A DNA stretch of 64,000 bases from Tabrizicola sp. (lineage in GTDB: Bacteria > Pseudomonadota > Alphaproteobacteria > Rhodobacterales > Rhodobacteraceae): contig NZ_JALHQD010000011.1 of assembly GCF_022842145.1 (NCBI RefSeq), positions 62,001 through 126,000 on the forward strand, read 5' to 3'. Below, piece after piece: positions 53,985 through 63,363 of this stretch; position 1 is the stretch's first letter; each line of letters opens with the position of its first letter. The notes below the pieces were generated by a model. That model saw nothing but the letters and a program-made list of their open reading frames with translations, made no database searches and was not told the DNA's origin. The position numbers were made by a program, and so were the translations under genes.

Positions 53985-53996
53985 GCATCCTCCACG

Positions 53997-54034
53997 GGCG
54001 GGTCGTTCCTCATGGATCGGCCCGCCTCTTTCTT
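53997..54034 (+). terminator. Attenuating hairpin after smoE
   Basis: GGCGGGTCG pairs with CGGCCCGCC (one G-T pair) and TCTTTCTT follows. Such hairpins between the binding-protein gene and the permeases usually lower downstream expression rather than end it. Confidence 0.55.
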
Positions 54035-54126
54035 CCAGACCACCGCATGTCTCGCGTAGCTGTGTAGCAAGGGCCCCGCCGGGGTCTTTCCTTCAACGCT
54101 GCTGACCAATCGAACGGGAGAACTAT

Positions 54127-54999
54127 ATGGCGACCAAAGCATCCCGCACGGCTGCAAGGCTGATGATTTCACCGGCTGTCATCCTGTTGTTCGCCTGGAT
54201 GATCGTCCCGCTGGTCCTGACGCTCTACTTCTCGTTCCTGCGTTACAACCTGCTCACGCCGAGCGGTAATCCCTTTGTCGGTTTCGAGAACTATTATTGG
54301 TTCCTGACCGATCCGAGCTTCACGGCTGCGGCCGTCAACACCTTGCTTCTGGTCGGGGGCGTCCTGCTCATCACCGTTATCGGGGGCATCCTTTTCGCGC
54401 TTCTTCTCGACCGCCCGATGTTCGGGCAGGGGATCATCCGGATCATGGTGATCGCGCCCTTCTTCGTGATGCCCACTGTTTCGGCGCTGGTCTGGAAGAA
54501 CATGTTCATGAACCCAGTGAACGGGATTTTCGGGCGCATCGCGACGGGGCTCGGGTTCGAACCGATCGACTTCTTCGGCAACATGCCACTTGGAGCCATC
54601 ACGATCATCGTTGCTTGGCAATGGCTGCCCTTTGCCACGCTGATCCTTCTGACGGCACTGCAATCGCTGGATCAAGAACAGCTCGAGGCGTCGGAAATGG
54701 ACGGGGCGAACTGGCTAAACCGCTTCTGGTATATCATGCTGCCCCACCTCGCGCGGGCGATCACCGTGGTGATCTTGATCCAGACGATCTTCCTGCTGTC
54801 CGTCTTTGCCGAAATCCTCGTCACCACCAACGGCGGTCCGGGCACGGCTTCGACCACGCTCACCTACCTCGTCTATGTCGCATCGCTTCTGCAATACGAC
54901 GTGGGCATGGGCAGTGCGGGGGGCGTCGTTGCGGTCGTCCTCGCCAATATCGTCGCGATCTTCCTGATGCGGATGATCGGCAAGAACCTCGACGCGTAA
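54127..54999 (+). CDS. smoF: Polyol ABC transporter permease
   Basis: 290 residues with six membrane segments. The MalF-type EAA loop reads EQLEASEMDGANWLNRFWYI. Located between smoE and smoG. Confidence 0.93.
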   Translation: MATKASRTAARLMISPAVILLFAWMIVPLVLTLYFSFLRYNLLTPSGNPFVGFENYYWFLTDPSFTAAAVNTLLLVGGVLLITVIGGILFALLLDRPMFGQGIIRIMVIAPFFVMPTVSALVWKNMFMNPVNGIFGRIATGLGFEPIDFFGNMPLGAITIIVAWQWLPFATLILLTALQSLDQEQLEASEMDGANWLNRFWYIMLPHLARAITVVILIQTIFLLSVFAEILVTTNGGPGTASTTLTYLVYVASLLQYDVGMGSAGGVVAVVLANIVAIFLMRMIGKNLDA

Positions 55000-55010
55000 G
55001 GGGACAATCC

Positions 55011-55844
55011 ATGGCTCGCGCAGTTTCGACCCGGACCAAGGTCCTCAACACCGCCATTGCAGGAACGCTGGGGTTCCTGATGTTCTTCCCGATCCTTTGG
55101 ATCATCATCCTGTCTTTCAAGACAGAAGAAGACGCGATCCGTGCGCCGTTGGAGGTCCTGTTTCAATCGGGCTGGACCATAGAGAACTTCCTGACCGTTC
55201 AGGCGCGGTCGGACTACTTCAAGCACTTCTCGAATTCGGTCATCATCTCGCTGGGTTCGACCCTGCTTGGGTTGATCATCGCCATACCTGCTGCCTGGGC
55301 GATGGCCTTCGTGCCTGCGAAGCGCACCAAGGATGTGCTGATGTGGATGCTGTCCACCAAGATGATGCCGCCGGTTGGTGTGCTCGTCCCGATTTACCTG
55401 ATCTTCCGCGATACCGGCCTTCTGGACAGCCTCATCGGCCTGACTGTGGTTCTCATGCTGATCAACCTGCCGATCATCATCTGGATGCTCTACACTTACT
55501 TCCGCGAAATTCCGGGCGAGATCCTTGAAGCAGCTCGGATGGACGGCGCGACGCTGAAGAAAGAGATTCTTTACGTCCTGGCCCCGATGGCTTTGCCGGG
55601 CATCGCTTCGACAATCCTTTTGAACATCATCCTCGCTTGGAACGAGGCGTTCTGGACACTCAACCTGACAGCGGCCAACGCGGCACCGCTGACGGCCTTC
55701 ATCGCCAGCTATTCCAGCCCCGAGGGTCTGTTCTTCGCGAAGCTTTCGGCGGCCTCTCTCATGGCCATTGCGCCGATCCTAATCATGGGCTGGTTCAGCC
55801 AGAAACAACTTGTCCGCGGCCTGACCTTCGGCGCGGTGAAGTGA
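55011..55844 (+). CDS. smoG: Polyol ABC transporter permease
   Basis: 277 residues, MalG type, with the EAA loop [20 protein letters not shown]. The start at 55011 ([13 protein letters not shown]) lies 11 bp after smoF; the long upstream frame overlapping smoF is a shadow. Confidence 0.93.
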   Translation: MARAVSTRTKVLNTAIAGTLGFLMFFPILWIIILSFKTEEDAIRAPLEVLFQSGWTIENFLTVQARSDYFKHFSNSVIISLGSTLLGLIIAIPAAWAMAFVPAKRTKDVLMWMLSTKMMPPVGVLVPIYLIFRDTGLLDSLIGLTVVLMLINLPIIIWMLYTYFREIPGEILEAARMDGATLKKEILYVLAPMALPGIASTILLNIILAWNEAFWTLNLTAANAAPLTAFIASYSSPEGLFFAKLSAASLMAIAPILIMGWFSQKQLVRGLTFGAVK

Positions 55845-55851
55845 GGACGAT

Positions 55852-56850
55852 ATGGGCAAGATTACTCTCAAGAACGTCAAGAAAGCCTTCGGGGATGTGT
55901 CGGTGATTCCGGACATCAACCTGCAGATCGAGAACGGGGAATTCGTCGTTTTCGTCGGGCCGTCAGGTTGCGGGAAGTCGACCCTGCTGCGATTGATCGC
56001 GGGGCTCGAGGATGTGACTTCTGGCTTGATCGAGATCGACGGAAAGGACGCCACGCATCTGCCGCCAGCAAAGCGTGGCCTGGCGATGGTTTTCCAGAGC
56101 TATGCACTGTATCCGCACATGTCGGTCCGTAAGAACATCGCGTTCCCGCTCAAGATGGCTGGAATGTCCGAGGCCGAGCAGACCTCCCGGGTCGAGCGGG
56201 CTGCAAAGGTGCTTAACCTTACCAACTATCTGGATCGTCGTCCCGGCCAGTTGTCCGGCGGCCAGCGTCAGCGGGTCGCCATCGGGCGCGCCATCGTCCG
56301 TGAGCCTGCGGCGTTTTTGTTCGACGAGCCACTTTCGAACCTCGACGCAGCGCTGCGGGTCGGGATGCGACAGGAAATCACCGAACTCCACCAGACCCTC
56401 AAAACGACGATGATCTATGTGACCCACGATCAGGTCGAAGCCATGACCATGGCCGACAAGATCGTCGTGCTCAATGCGGGGAACATCGAACAAGTTGGAT
56501 CGCCTTTGGAGCTTTATCGCTCGCCCGTGAACCTGTTCGTCGCCGGTTTCATCGGCAGCCCGAAAATGAATTTTGTCGAAGGGACCGAGGCTGCAAAGCA
56601 TGGCGGGGCCACCATCGGCATCCGGCCCGAGCATATCGACATCGTCGAGGGCGGGCCTTGGACGGGGACGGTCGGGCTTTCCGAGCATCTCGGGTCGGAC
56701 ACTTTTCTCAAGGTGCAGGTCGATGGCATCGGCACCCTGAACGTCCGCGCAAGCGGCGAGGTGGGCCGCCACCACGGCGACCGTGTGTCGCTGGCCCCTC
56801 AAGCCGACAAGTTCCATCGCTTCAATAAAGACGGAAGGTCCATGAAATGA
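55852..56850 (+). CDS. smoK: Polyol ABC transporter ATPase
   Basis: 332 residues, UgpC/MalK type. Walker [14 protein letters not shown], signature [14 protein letters not shown], Walker [13 protein letters not shown], and a C-terminal regulatory TOBE-like domain ([16 protein letters not shown]). Its stop overlaps smoS (ATGA). Confidence 0.96.
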   Translation: MGKITLKNVKKAFGDVSVIPDINLQIENGEFVVFVGPSGCGKSTLLRLIAGLEDVTSGLIEIDGKDATHLPPAKRGLAMVFQSYALYPHMSVRKNIAFPLKMAGMSEAEQTSRVERAAKVLNLTNYLDRRPGQLSGGQRQRVAIGRAIVREPAAFLFDEPLSNLDAALRVGMRQEITELHQTLKTTMIYVTHDQVEAMTMADKIVVLNAGNIEQVGSPLELYRSPVNLFVAGFIGSPKMNFVEGTEAAKHGGATIGIRPEHIDIVEGGPWTGTVGLSEHLGSDTFLKVQVDGIGTLNVRASGEVGRHHGDRVSLAPQADKFHRFNKDGRSMK

Positions 56851-57617
56851 GACTGCAAGGTAAAACTGCACTGATCACCGGCGCTGCGCGCGGGATCGGG
56901 CTGGAATTCGCACGGGCCTATATCGCCGAGGGCGCAACCGTTGCGCTGGCGGATATCAACGCCGATGCCGTGCAGAAGGCCGCAGAAAGCCTTGGCCCGA
57001 AGGCGATGGCGATACAGATGGACGTGATGAGGCAGGACAGCATCGACGCGGGCTTCGCCTCCGTCGTGTCGAAATTGGGTAAGCTCGACATACTGATCAA
57101 CAACGCGGCGCTCTTCACTGCCGCGCCGATCGTCGAGATCACCCGTCAAGATTATGACCGTGTCTTCGCGGTGAATACCGCAGGCACCTTCTTCTGCATG
57201 CAGGCCGCTGCCAAGCAGATGATCGCACAAGGCACCGGCGGCAAGATCATCAACATGGCCTCGCAGGCGGGACGTCGCGGTGAAAGCCTCGTTGCGGTCT
57301 ATTGCGCCACCAAGGCAGCCGTTATCAGCATGACGCAGTCTGCGGGTCTGAACCTGATCAAGCACGGCATCAACGTGAACGCCATCGCCCCCGGCGTGGT
57401 GGACGGTGAACACTGGGACGCCGTCGACGCGCATTTCGCGAAATACGAAGGCCGCGCACCGGGCGAGAAGAAGAAGATCGTCTTCGAAAGCGTGCCGATC
57501 GGCCGTGGCGCTGTCGCGTCGGATTTGACCGGCATGGCAATCTTCCTTGCCACAGCCGAGGCCGACTACGTGGTCGCCCAGACTTTCGGCGTCGACGGCG
57601 GCAACTGGCTGGCCTGA
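56847..57617 (+). CDS. smoS: Sorbitol (glucitol) dehydrogenase, SDR family
   Basis: 256 residues. Oxidises D-glucitol to D-fructose with NAD; SmoS-type enzymes also accept galactitol. Cofactor motif TGAARGIG, catalytic Ser in [11 protein letters not shown] and YCATK (Tyr-x-x-x-Lys), and a C-terminus [12 protein letters not shown] like SmoS. Its ATG overlaps the smoK stop. Confidence 0.94.
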   Translation: MRLQGKTALITGAARGIGLEFARAYIAEGATVALADINADAVQKAAESLGPKAMAIQMDVMRQDSIDAGFASVVSKLGKLDILINNAALFTAAPIVEITRQDYDRVFAVNTAGTFFCMQAAAKQMIAQGTGGKIINMASQAGRRGESLVAVYCATKAAVISMTQSAGLNLIKHGINVNAIAPGVVDGEHWDAVDAHFAKYEGRAPGEKKKIVFESVPIGRGAVASDLTGMAIFLATAEADYVVAQTFGVDGGNWLA

Positions 57618-57643
57618 CGCAATTCCCACACAAGGAGTCCGAC

Positions 57644-59083
57644 ATGGTCCAATCCGCGACCCTTCCAGCCTATGACCGCACGCGCCTTACTCCCGGGATC
57701 GTGCATGTTGGGTTGGGAAATTTCCACCGCGCCCATATGGCCGTCTATTTGGACGACCTCTTTGCGCAGGGAAGGGATCTGGATTGGGCCATTGTCGGCG
57801 CAGGTGTGCGACCCGCCGATGCAGCGATGCGCGATGCGCTAAAGGCGCAGGATTGTCTGTCGACGGTGATCGAGCTTGATCCCAAGGGTAAGACGGCGCG
57901 GCGCATCGGGTCGATGATCGAGTTCCTGCCTGTCGCGTCGGCCAATGGTCCGTTGATCCTTGCGATGGCGAAGCCTGAAATCCGTATCGTGTCGCTGACG
58001 GTGACCGAGGGTGGCTACTTCGTGAACCCTGCCACGGGAGCCTTCGATCCGACCGCGCCCGAGATTGTTGCCGATGCCCGTGATCCTGCCTATCCGGCCA
58101 CGGCATTCGGTGCGATCGTCGCCGCACTGAAACTACGTAAGGCTGCACGGATCAAGCCCTTTACCGTCATGTCCTGCGACAACCTGCCAGGCAATGGCCA
58201 TGTGACACGGGCGGCAGTAGTCGGCCTCGCGCGGCTTTCCGATCCGGCTTTGGGCGATTGGATCGAGGACAACGTTGCCTTCCCCAATGGCATGGTTGAT
58301 CGCATCACACCTGCCACCGGCCCGCGGGAGCGCGCGATGGCCGGGACCTTCGGGCTGGGCAACGATCCGGTTCCGGTGACCTGCGAGCCGTTCCGGCAAT
58401 GGGTGCTTGAAGACAATTTCCCCGCCGGACGTCCGGCTTGGGAAAAGGTCGGTGTAACCTTTACCAATCATGTCCATGCCTTCGAGACCATGAAGATCCG
58501 CATCCTCAACGGTGGTCATGCGATCATTGCATATCCGGGCGGGATCAAAGGTATTGAATTCGTTCACGAGGCGATGGCCGACCAGACGATCAGTGTATTT
58601 CTGGACAAGATCGAGACAACCGAAATCCTGCCAATCATCCCTCCGGTTCCGGGGCAGGATTTGAACGACTACAAGACGCTGATTATCGAGCGTTTCTCGA
58701 ACCCCGAAGTGGCCGACACCGAACGTCGGCTTTGCTTCGACGGATCCAACCGCCAACCGAAGTTCATCATTCCCTCGATCTGGGACAATCTCGCACGCGG
58801 AGTGATGCCGCGCGGGTTGATCCTGTCCAGCGCCATGTGGTGCCGGTATTGCCATGGCACAGACGAAAACGGGCAAGACATCGCACCGAATGATCCGAAC
58901 TGGGATGCCCTGAAGGCAGCGGCAAAGCGGGCGAAGGCGGAGCCCGTCGAGTGGCTGAAGCAACGCGAGATCTATGGCGACCTGAGCGCGAACCGCTCGT
59001 TCGTCGAAGCTTTCGCCGATGCGCTGAACCTTGTCTGGTCGCAGGGTGCAGAAGCTGCCATGCGCGCCTATTTGTCGGACTGA
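57644..59083 (+). CDS. mtlK: Mannitol 2-dehydrogenase
   Basis: 479 residues, polyol-specific long-chain dehydrogenase. GIVHVGLGNFHRAHMAVYLD is the N-terminal cofactor region; the catalytic Lys lies in KIRILNGGHAIIAYPGG, broken as KIRILNGGHA and IIAYPGG. It converts mannitol to fructose and may also use arabitol or sorbitol. Located 26 bp after smoS. Confidence 0.95.
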   Translation: MVQSATLPAYDRTRLTPGIVHVGLGNFHRAHMAVYLDDLFAQGRDLDWAIVGAGVRPADAAMRDALKAQDCLSTVIELDPKGKTARRIGSMIEFLPVASANGPLILAMAKPEIRIVSLTVTEGGYFVNPATGAFDPTAPEIVADARDPAYPATAFGAIVAALKLRKAARIKPFTVMSCDNLPGNGHVTRAAVVGLARLSDPALGDWIEDNVAFPNGMVDRITPATGPRERAMAGTFGLGNDPVPVTCEPFRQWVLEDNFPAGRPAWEKVGVTFTNHVHAFETMKIRILNGGHAIIAYPGGIKGIEFVHEAMADQTISVFLDKIETTEILPIIPPVPGQDLNDYKTLIIERFSNPEVADTERRLCFDGSNRQPKFIIPSIWDNLARGVMPRGLILSSAMWCRYCHGTDENGQDIAPNDPNWDALKAAAKRAKAEPVEWLKQREIYGDLSANRSFVEAFADALNLVWSQGAEAAMRAYLSD

Positions 59084-59499
59084 TGGCAATGTCTGCCGGA
59101 CCAGAGTCGCTTGAAAATATCTACGAAGGATACCTTGACTGTCTCAACCGGAAGGACTGGCAGAACCTCAGTCAATTCGTCGCCGTCGATGTTCGACACA
59201 ACGGTCGACCGTTCGGCCTGTCCGGATACCGGGAGATGCTGGAAGGAGATTTCCGCGCCATTCCAGACCTGCGGTTTCATGCAGAGTTGGTGGTTGCCAA
59301 TCCGCCAATGCTCGGCTGCCGGTTGGTCTTTGACTGCACGCCAGTGGGGGAATTGTTCGGCCGTCCGGTTAACCGGCGAAGGGTGCGCTTCGATGAGCAT
59401 GTCTTTTACCATTTCGAAAACGGCCTGATCGCCGAGGTCTGGTCGATTATTGATCAGGCCGCCATCGGGCGGCAGCTTTCCGGACCAGAGCCGGCCTGA
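59083..59499 (+). CDS. SnoaL-like (ester cyclase fold) protein
   Basis: 138 residues. The NTF2/SnoaL-type fold is indicated by VDVRHNGRPFGLSGYREMLE, IPDLRFHAELVV and FDEHVFYHFENGLIAEVWS. Its role in a polyol operon is unknown. Its ATG overlaps the mtlK stop (TGATG); an ATG at 59089 is an alternative. Confidence 0.85.
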   Translation: MAMSAGPESLENIYEGYLDCLNRKDWQNLSQFVAVDVRHNGRPFGLSGYREMLEGDFRAIPDLRFHAELVVANPPMLGCRLVFDCTPVGELFGRPVNRRRVRFDEHVFYHFENGLIAEVWSIIDQAAIGRQLSGPEPA

Positions 59500-59517
59500 C
59501 AAAAAGAAAGGCACAAC

Positions 59518-60510
59518 ATGCAAGCAATCGTCTTCCGTGAGGATCGCAAGGTCACCCTCGAGCATCTGCCCGATCCTGAACCAGGGCCCGGCGAGGTTGT
59601 GATCGCCGTCAAGGCAAGCGGAATCTGTCACACCGATATTGAAATCCTGCGAGGGAATTACGGAAGTTCCGCCTTCCCTCTGGTTCCCGGGCATGAATTC
59701 GCGGGCGAGGTCGTGGCCGTTGGGCGTGATGTATCTGGCATTGGTGTCGGTGATCGTGTTGTCGTGGACCCGAACCTTGGCTGCGGGACTTGTTCGGCGT
59801 GCCTGCGCGGCAGGATCAATCTGTGCGAAAACCTCGGTGCCTATGGCGTTACCCGAAACGGAGGGTTCGCAGAATTTTGCGTCGTGGCGGCGGACCATGT
59901 TCATCCTATCGGTGACATGGATTGGCATGTCGCGGCCCTTTCCGAACCGCTGGGTTGCGTCTTGAACGGTCTGTCGACTCTGCAAGGGCAGGCCTGCGAG
60001 TCAGCGATGCTGTTCGGTGCGGGACCGATCGGCCTTCTCATGGCGCTTGCTTTGAAATGGCGCGGAGCGAAGGAGGTGACGGTCGTCGATCTTTCTGAGG
60101 AACGACTGCGTCTTGCGGAAAGCTTCGGCCTACTGCCGGTCGCGCCAGGATCCGATGCTCTTCTCGGGATGGGTCGCAGCCAGGATTTCGTCGCGGATGC
60201 CACAGGGGTCCCCCCAGTGGCTGAAGCGATGAGCGGATATCTGCGCGATGGCGGCGCAGCACTGTTCTTCGGCGTCTGCCCGCAGCCCGCGCGGATCCAG
60301 ATCTCGCCTTTCGAAATGTTCCGTCGGCAGCTTTCATTATTCGGGACCCACTCGCTGAATGCGAACATTCCGGAGACCTTGCCGCTTCTGCGAACCCACG
60401 GGGCCGATGCTGCCCGTCTGGTGAGCCATCGGGTGGCTATCGAAGAGATCGAGGCCGCGTTCAAGGGCGGAGTTCCAAATGGGGCGCTTAAGGTTCAGCT
60501 CGGAATGTGA
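59518..60510 (+). CDS. Zinc-dependent alcohol/polyol dehydrogenase
   Basis: 330 residues, MDR family related to sorbitol and threonine dehydrogenases. Catalytic zinc ligands: Cys in SGICHTDIEIL, and His/Glu in VPGHEFAGEV. Structural zinc cysteines lie in LGCGTCSACLRGRINLC. The Rossmann motif is GAGPIG. It is the last gene of the polyol operon; the substrate is probably a sugar alcohol. Confidence 0.93.
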   Translation: MQAIVFREDRKVTLEHLPDPEPGPGEVVIAVKASGICHTDIEILRGNYGSSAFPLVPGHEFAGEVVAVGRDVSGIGVGDRVVVDPNLGCGTCSACLRGRINLCENLGAYGVTRNGGFAEFCVVAADHVHPIGDMDWHVAALSEPLGCVLNGLSTLQGQACESAMLFGAGPIGLLMALALKWRGAKEVTVVDLSEERLRLAESFGLLPVAPGSDALLGMGRSQDFVADATGVPPVAEAMSGYLRDGGAALFFGVCPQPARIQISPFEMFRRQLSLFGTHSLNANIPETLPLLRTHGADAARLVSHRVAIEEIEAAFKGGVPNGALKVQLGM

Positions 60511-60917
60511 AGTGACAATCAGCGAACAGATAACCGTCTCCTGACATGTCTATCGAATGGCCGCTTTACCGTTGGGTGTGTTTAGCTCCTGCGGCATCCG
60601 GCCGTCCGCTTTCCGCCCAAAGTGACCTAGCGATCGCTCTCGGCCCAAAGCAGACGGCAAACATGCGTTGGATACTGCAAGACGGCTTTCCTGAAGCTGC
60701 CTTTCAACCGAGGTGCAGCATTTCGACACCGTTAGGATCATAGACCAAGCAAGCGCGTGGATTGCTAAAACCGATCCGGTCAACGAGGATCAAGATGAAG
60801 ACACTTGGCACGCACACTTCCGTTGAGCAGATCTCCAACACATGGAAGCGCATCAATCTACGACGTGGCGGAATTGAGCACCTAGCCCGGCCCGGCCCGC
60901 TGGCGTAGGTTGACAGA
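60511..60917. other. Intergenic region between the polyol dehydrogenase and LacI genes
   Basis: About 407 bp. Short phrases such as AATGGCCGCTTT and CGGCCCAAAGC look like intergenic filler common in these genomes. No gene or clear terminator was found. Confidence 0.4.
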
Positions 60918-62009
60918 ATGGATCGTGAAGAGACATGGCCTAGAGTGTCGGGCGGGCGGTCGGCGACGTTGAAGGACGTTGCCGGGGCTGCGGGCGTTAC
61001 GACCACGACCGTCGCCCGTGTGCTGAAGGAAAGTGGGTACGTCGCAGAGTCCACAAAGGCACGGGTGCTGGAAGCCGTTGCCACCACCGGATACCGGCCG
61101 AACTCGCTTGCCCGCAGTCTGAGGCAAAGCCGCAGCCATGTTATCGGGCACCTGCTCAAATCCACCGTTCCGAATCCGTTCTACGTGGAGGTCGCACGCG
61201 GGGCCGAGGAAGAGGCGCGAACGCGGGGTTACACGATACTGACCGCGAACGTTCAGCACGACGCCGAGACCGAGCGTCGGGCGGTCGAGACTTTCCTGGG
61301 CTGGCGGGCGGACGGGCTGGTGTTCTCGACCCCGTCCGATCCGGCGAACGTGGAATATGCGCAGTCGCTGGGGGTGCCCACGGCCCAGGTCGAACGGCCG
61401 CGTAGTCTGGTCGGGCATCGGCTGGTGGTGCGCAACTATCCGTCCGCCGTGGCGGCGATGCGCCATCTGGTAGAGTTCGGCCACCGCCGCATCGCCTATG
61501 TCGGCGCCGAGCTTTTGCCCGAAGACGGCCCGGCGGCGCTGTTCGGCTATGTCGAGCGCGAACGCTTCGGTGCCTGGCGCGACGTGATACGCGACATCGG
61601 TGCCGCGACCGAAGGGCTGGCCCGGTTCGGCGAGGCCTATACCATCGACCAGCCCACGGCGCAGGGGCACGGCTACCGGGCGACACAGGCGCTTTTGCAG
61701 GCAGCCGACCGACCGACGGCGATCTTTGCCTCTAACGACATCCTGGCTGCGGGCGCGCTGCAGGCGATACACGAAGCCGGTCTGCGCTGCCCCGACGACA
61801 TCTCGGTCGTGGGGTTCGATGACACGCTGGCGGGTTTCCTGACCCCGCTTCTGACCAGCGTGAGGCTGCCGGCCCGCCGTCTGGGGGCCACCGCCGTGCG
61901 CTTGGTGATCGACGAGATCGAAGGAAAAGGCGCGCCCGACCAGCACCTTGCGCTGGATGCGGAACTGGTGCTCCGCCGGTCCACCGCCACCGCTCCGACC
62001 CGGCGCTGA
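60918..62009 (+). CDS. LacI-family regulator of a sugar ABC transporter
   Basis: 363 residues. Helix-turn-helix ATLKDVAGAAGVTTTTVARV, then NPFYVEVARGAEEEARTRG and the C-terminal block VVGFDDTLAGFLTPLLTSV. It lies 118 bp upstream of the ABC transporter it probably controls. Confidence 0.94.
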   Translation: MDREETWPRVSGGRSATLKDVAGAAGVTTTTVARVLKESGYVAESTKARVLEAVATTGYRPNSLARSLRQSRSHVIGHLLKSTVPNPFYVEVARGAEEEARTRGYTILTANVQHDAETERRAVETFLGWRADGLVFSTPSDPANVEYAQSLGVPTAQVERPRSLVGHRLVVRNYPSAVAAMRHLVEFGHRRIAYVGAELLPEDGPAALFGYVERERFGAWRDVIRDIGAATEGLARFGEAYTIDQPTAQGHGYRATQALLQAADRPTAIFASNDILAAGALQAIHEAGLRCPDDISVVGFDDTLAGFLTPLLTSVRLPARRLGATAVRLVIDEIEGKGAPDQHLALDAELVLRRSTATAPTRR

Positions 62010-62031
62010 CCCCACCCGACCGCCCTGTGGA

Positions 62032-62079
62032 ATCGTTGACATATGGGCGTTTCTCGCCATATGTTATCGTTGACACATG
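62032..62079 (+). promoter_or_regulatory. Promoter/operator region of the sugar ABC transporter
   Basis: Two direct repeats, ATCGTTGACATATG (62032-62045) and ATCGTTGACACATG (62066-62079), each contain a perfect TTGACA. Between them ACATATGGGCG and CGCCATATGT form a near-perfect inverted repeat (one-base bulge), typical of a LacI operator. A -10-like TATGTT lies 18 nt after the first TTGACA. Confidence 0.6.
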
Positions 62080-62127
62080 CCGGAATGGCGGGTCTGCAAC
62101 GACGGCGCTGCCGTCATGGGAGGATTC

Positions 62128-63363
62128 ATGAGACACTTTGGAAACCCCGCTGCTGCGGGCATGCTAAGCTGTGTTCTGGCGTTGGCCGCGGCCAGTGCAT
62201 GGGCGCAGGACAAGGTCACCCTTCGCGTCTGGGACAGCTTCACCGAGAACACGGACGGCATGGATGCCATGATCGCCGCGTTCGAGGCGGCGAACCCGAC
62301 AATCGACGTCGAGCGTGACGTCCAGGCGACCGAGGACATGCGCGCCGTCATCCAGACCGCGCTGAACTCGGGCACGGGACCGGATGTGTTCCAGTACGAT
62401 ACCGGACCGGGCTTTGCGGGTGTGCTGGCCAAGGCCGGGCTGATCAAGCCCCTAGACGAGCTTTACGCCGGGCCGCTGGCGAAGGTCCTGCCCTGGACGA
62501 AAGAGCGGGTGACCTTCGACGGCAAGACCTACGGGGTCGGCAACCAGCTGGAGTTCATCGCGGTCTACTACAACAAGGATCTCTTCGCTGCGAACAACAT
62601 CGCCGTGCCGAAGACCTTTGCCGAGTTCCAGGCCGCCTGCACGACGCTGAAGGACGCAGGCGTCACGCCGATCGCCTTTGGCAACGCTGCAGGCTGGCCC
62701 GCCTTCCACGTCTTCTCGGCCTATGCCAACAACATGGTGCCGCAGGACCAGCTGATGGCGATGATTCGGGGCGAGGCCTCGTGGGACGATCCGGCCGTGA
62801 CCTCGGCGATCCAGGCGGCTTTCACCGACAACGAGGCGAACGGCTGCTTCAACGCCTCGGTCAACGCGGTGGGATACGACGACGCGAACGCGCTGTTCTC
62901 GGGCGGACAGGCGGGGATGACGATCACCGGAGGCTGGATGATCAACGGCTTCAAGGACAATCCGTTTGCCACCGGCTTCTTCTTCCTGCCCGCACCGGAC
63001 GGCATGGCGACGATGCCCCCCGCAGGCCTTGGCGGCGGCTACTTCGTCAACGCCTCGACCACCCAAGGCGAGGCGGCCAACACCTTCCTGGCGTTCCTCT
63101 TCGATCCGGCCAATGCCGCACTTTGGGTCGAAGGCATGTCGGTGATCCCGTCCTATTCGCTGGAAGGCGCCGGGGTCGAGATGTCGCCGCTTCTGGCCGA
63201 GGCCGCCGCCGCGCTTTCCGCCGGGGCGATGGGGGTCAACATCGACGTGCTGACGCCCGAGGCCTTCAACACCGTGATGCTTGACGGCTTCCAGGCCGTG
63301 CTTGGTGGCGAACGCACGGCGGCCGAGCAGGCAGCAGCGCTTCAGGCTGCCGTCGCGAAATGA
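62128..63363 (+). CDS. Sugar ABC transporter substrate-binding protein
   Basis: 411 residues, family 1 solute-binding protein. The signal peptide ends near ASAWAQD, then VTLRVWDSFTENTDGMDAM. The start at 62128 has GGGAGG 6 nt upstream. It probably binds an oligosaccharide; the sugar cannot be named from sequence alone. Confidence 0.92.
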   Translation: MRHFGNPAAAGMLSCVLALAAASAWAQDKVTLRVWDSFTENTDGMDAMIAAFEAANPTIDVERDVQATEDMRAVIQTALNSGTGPDVFQYDTGPGFAGVLAKAGLIKPLDELYAGPLAKVLPWTKERVTFDGKTYGVGNQLEFIAVYYNKDLFAANNIAVPKTFAEFQAACTTLKDAGVTPIAFGNAAGWPAFHVFSAYANNMVPQDQLMAMIRGEASWDDPAVTSAIQAAFTDNEANGCFNASVNAVGYDDANALFSGGQAGMTITGGWMINGFKDNPFATGFFFLPAPDGMATMPPAGLGGGYFVNASTTQGEAANTFLAFLFDPANAALWVEGMSVIPSYSLEGAGVEMSPLLAEAAAALSAGAMGVNIDVLTPEAFNTVMLDGFQAVLGGERTAAEQAAALQAAVAK

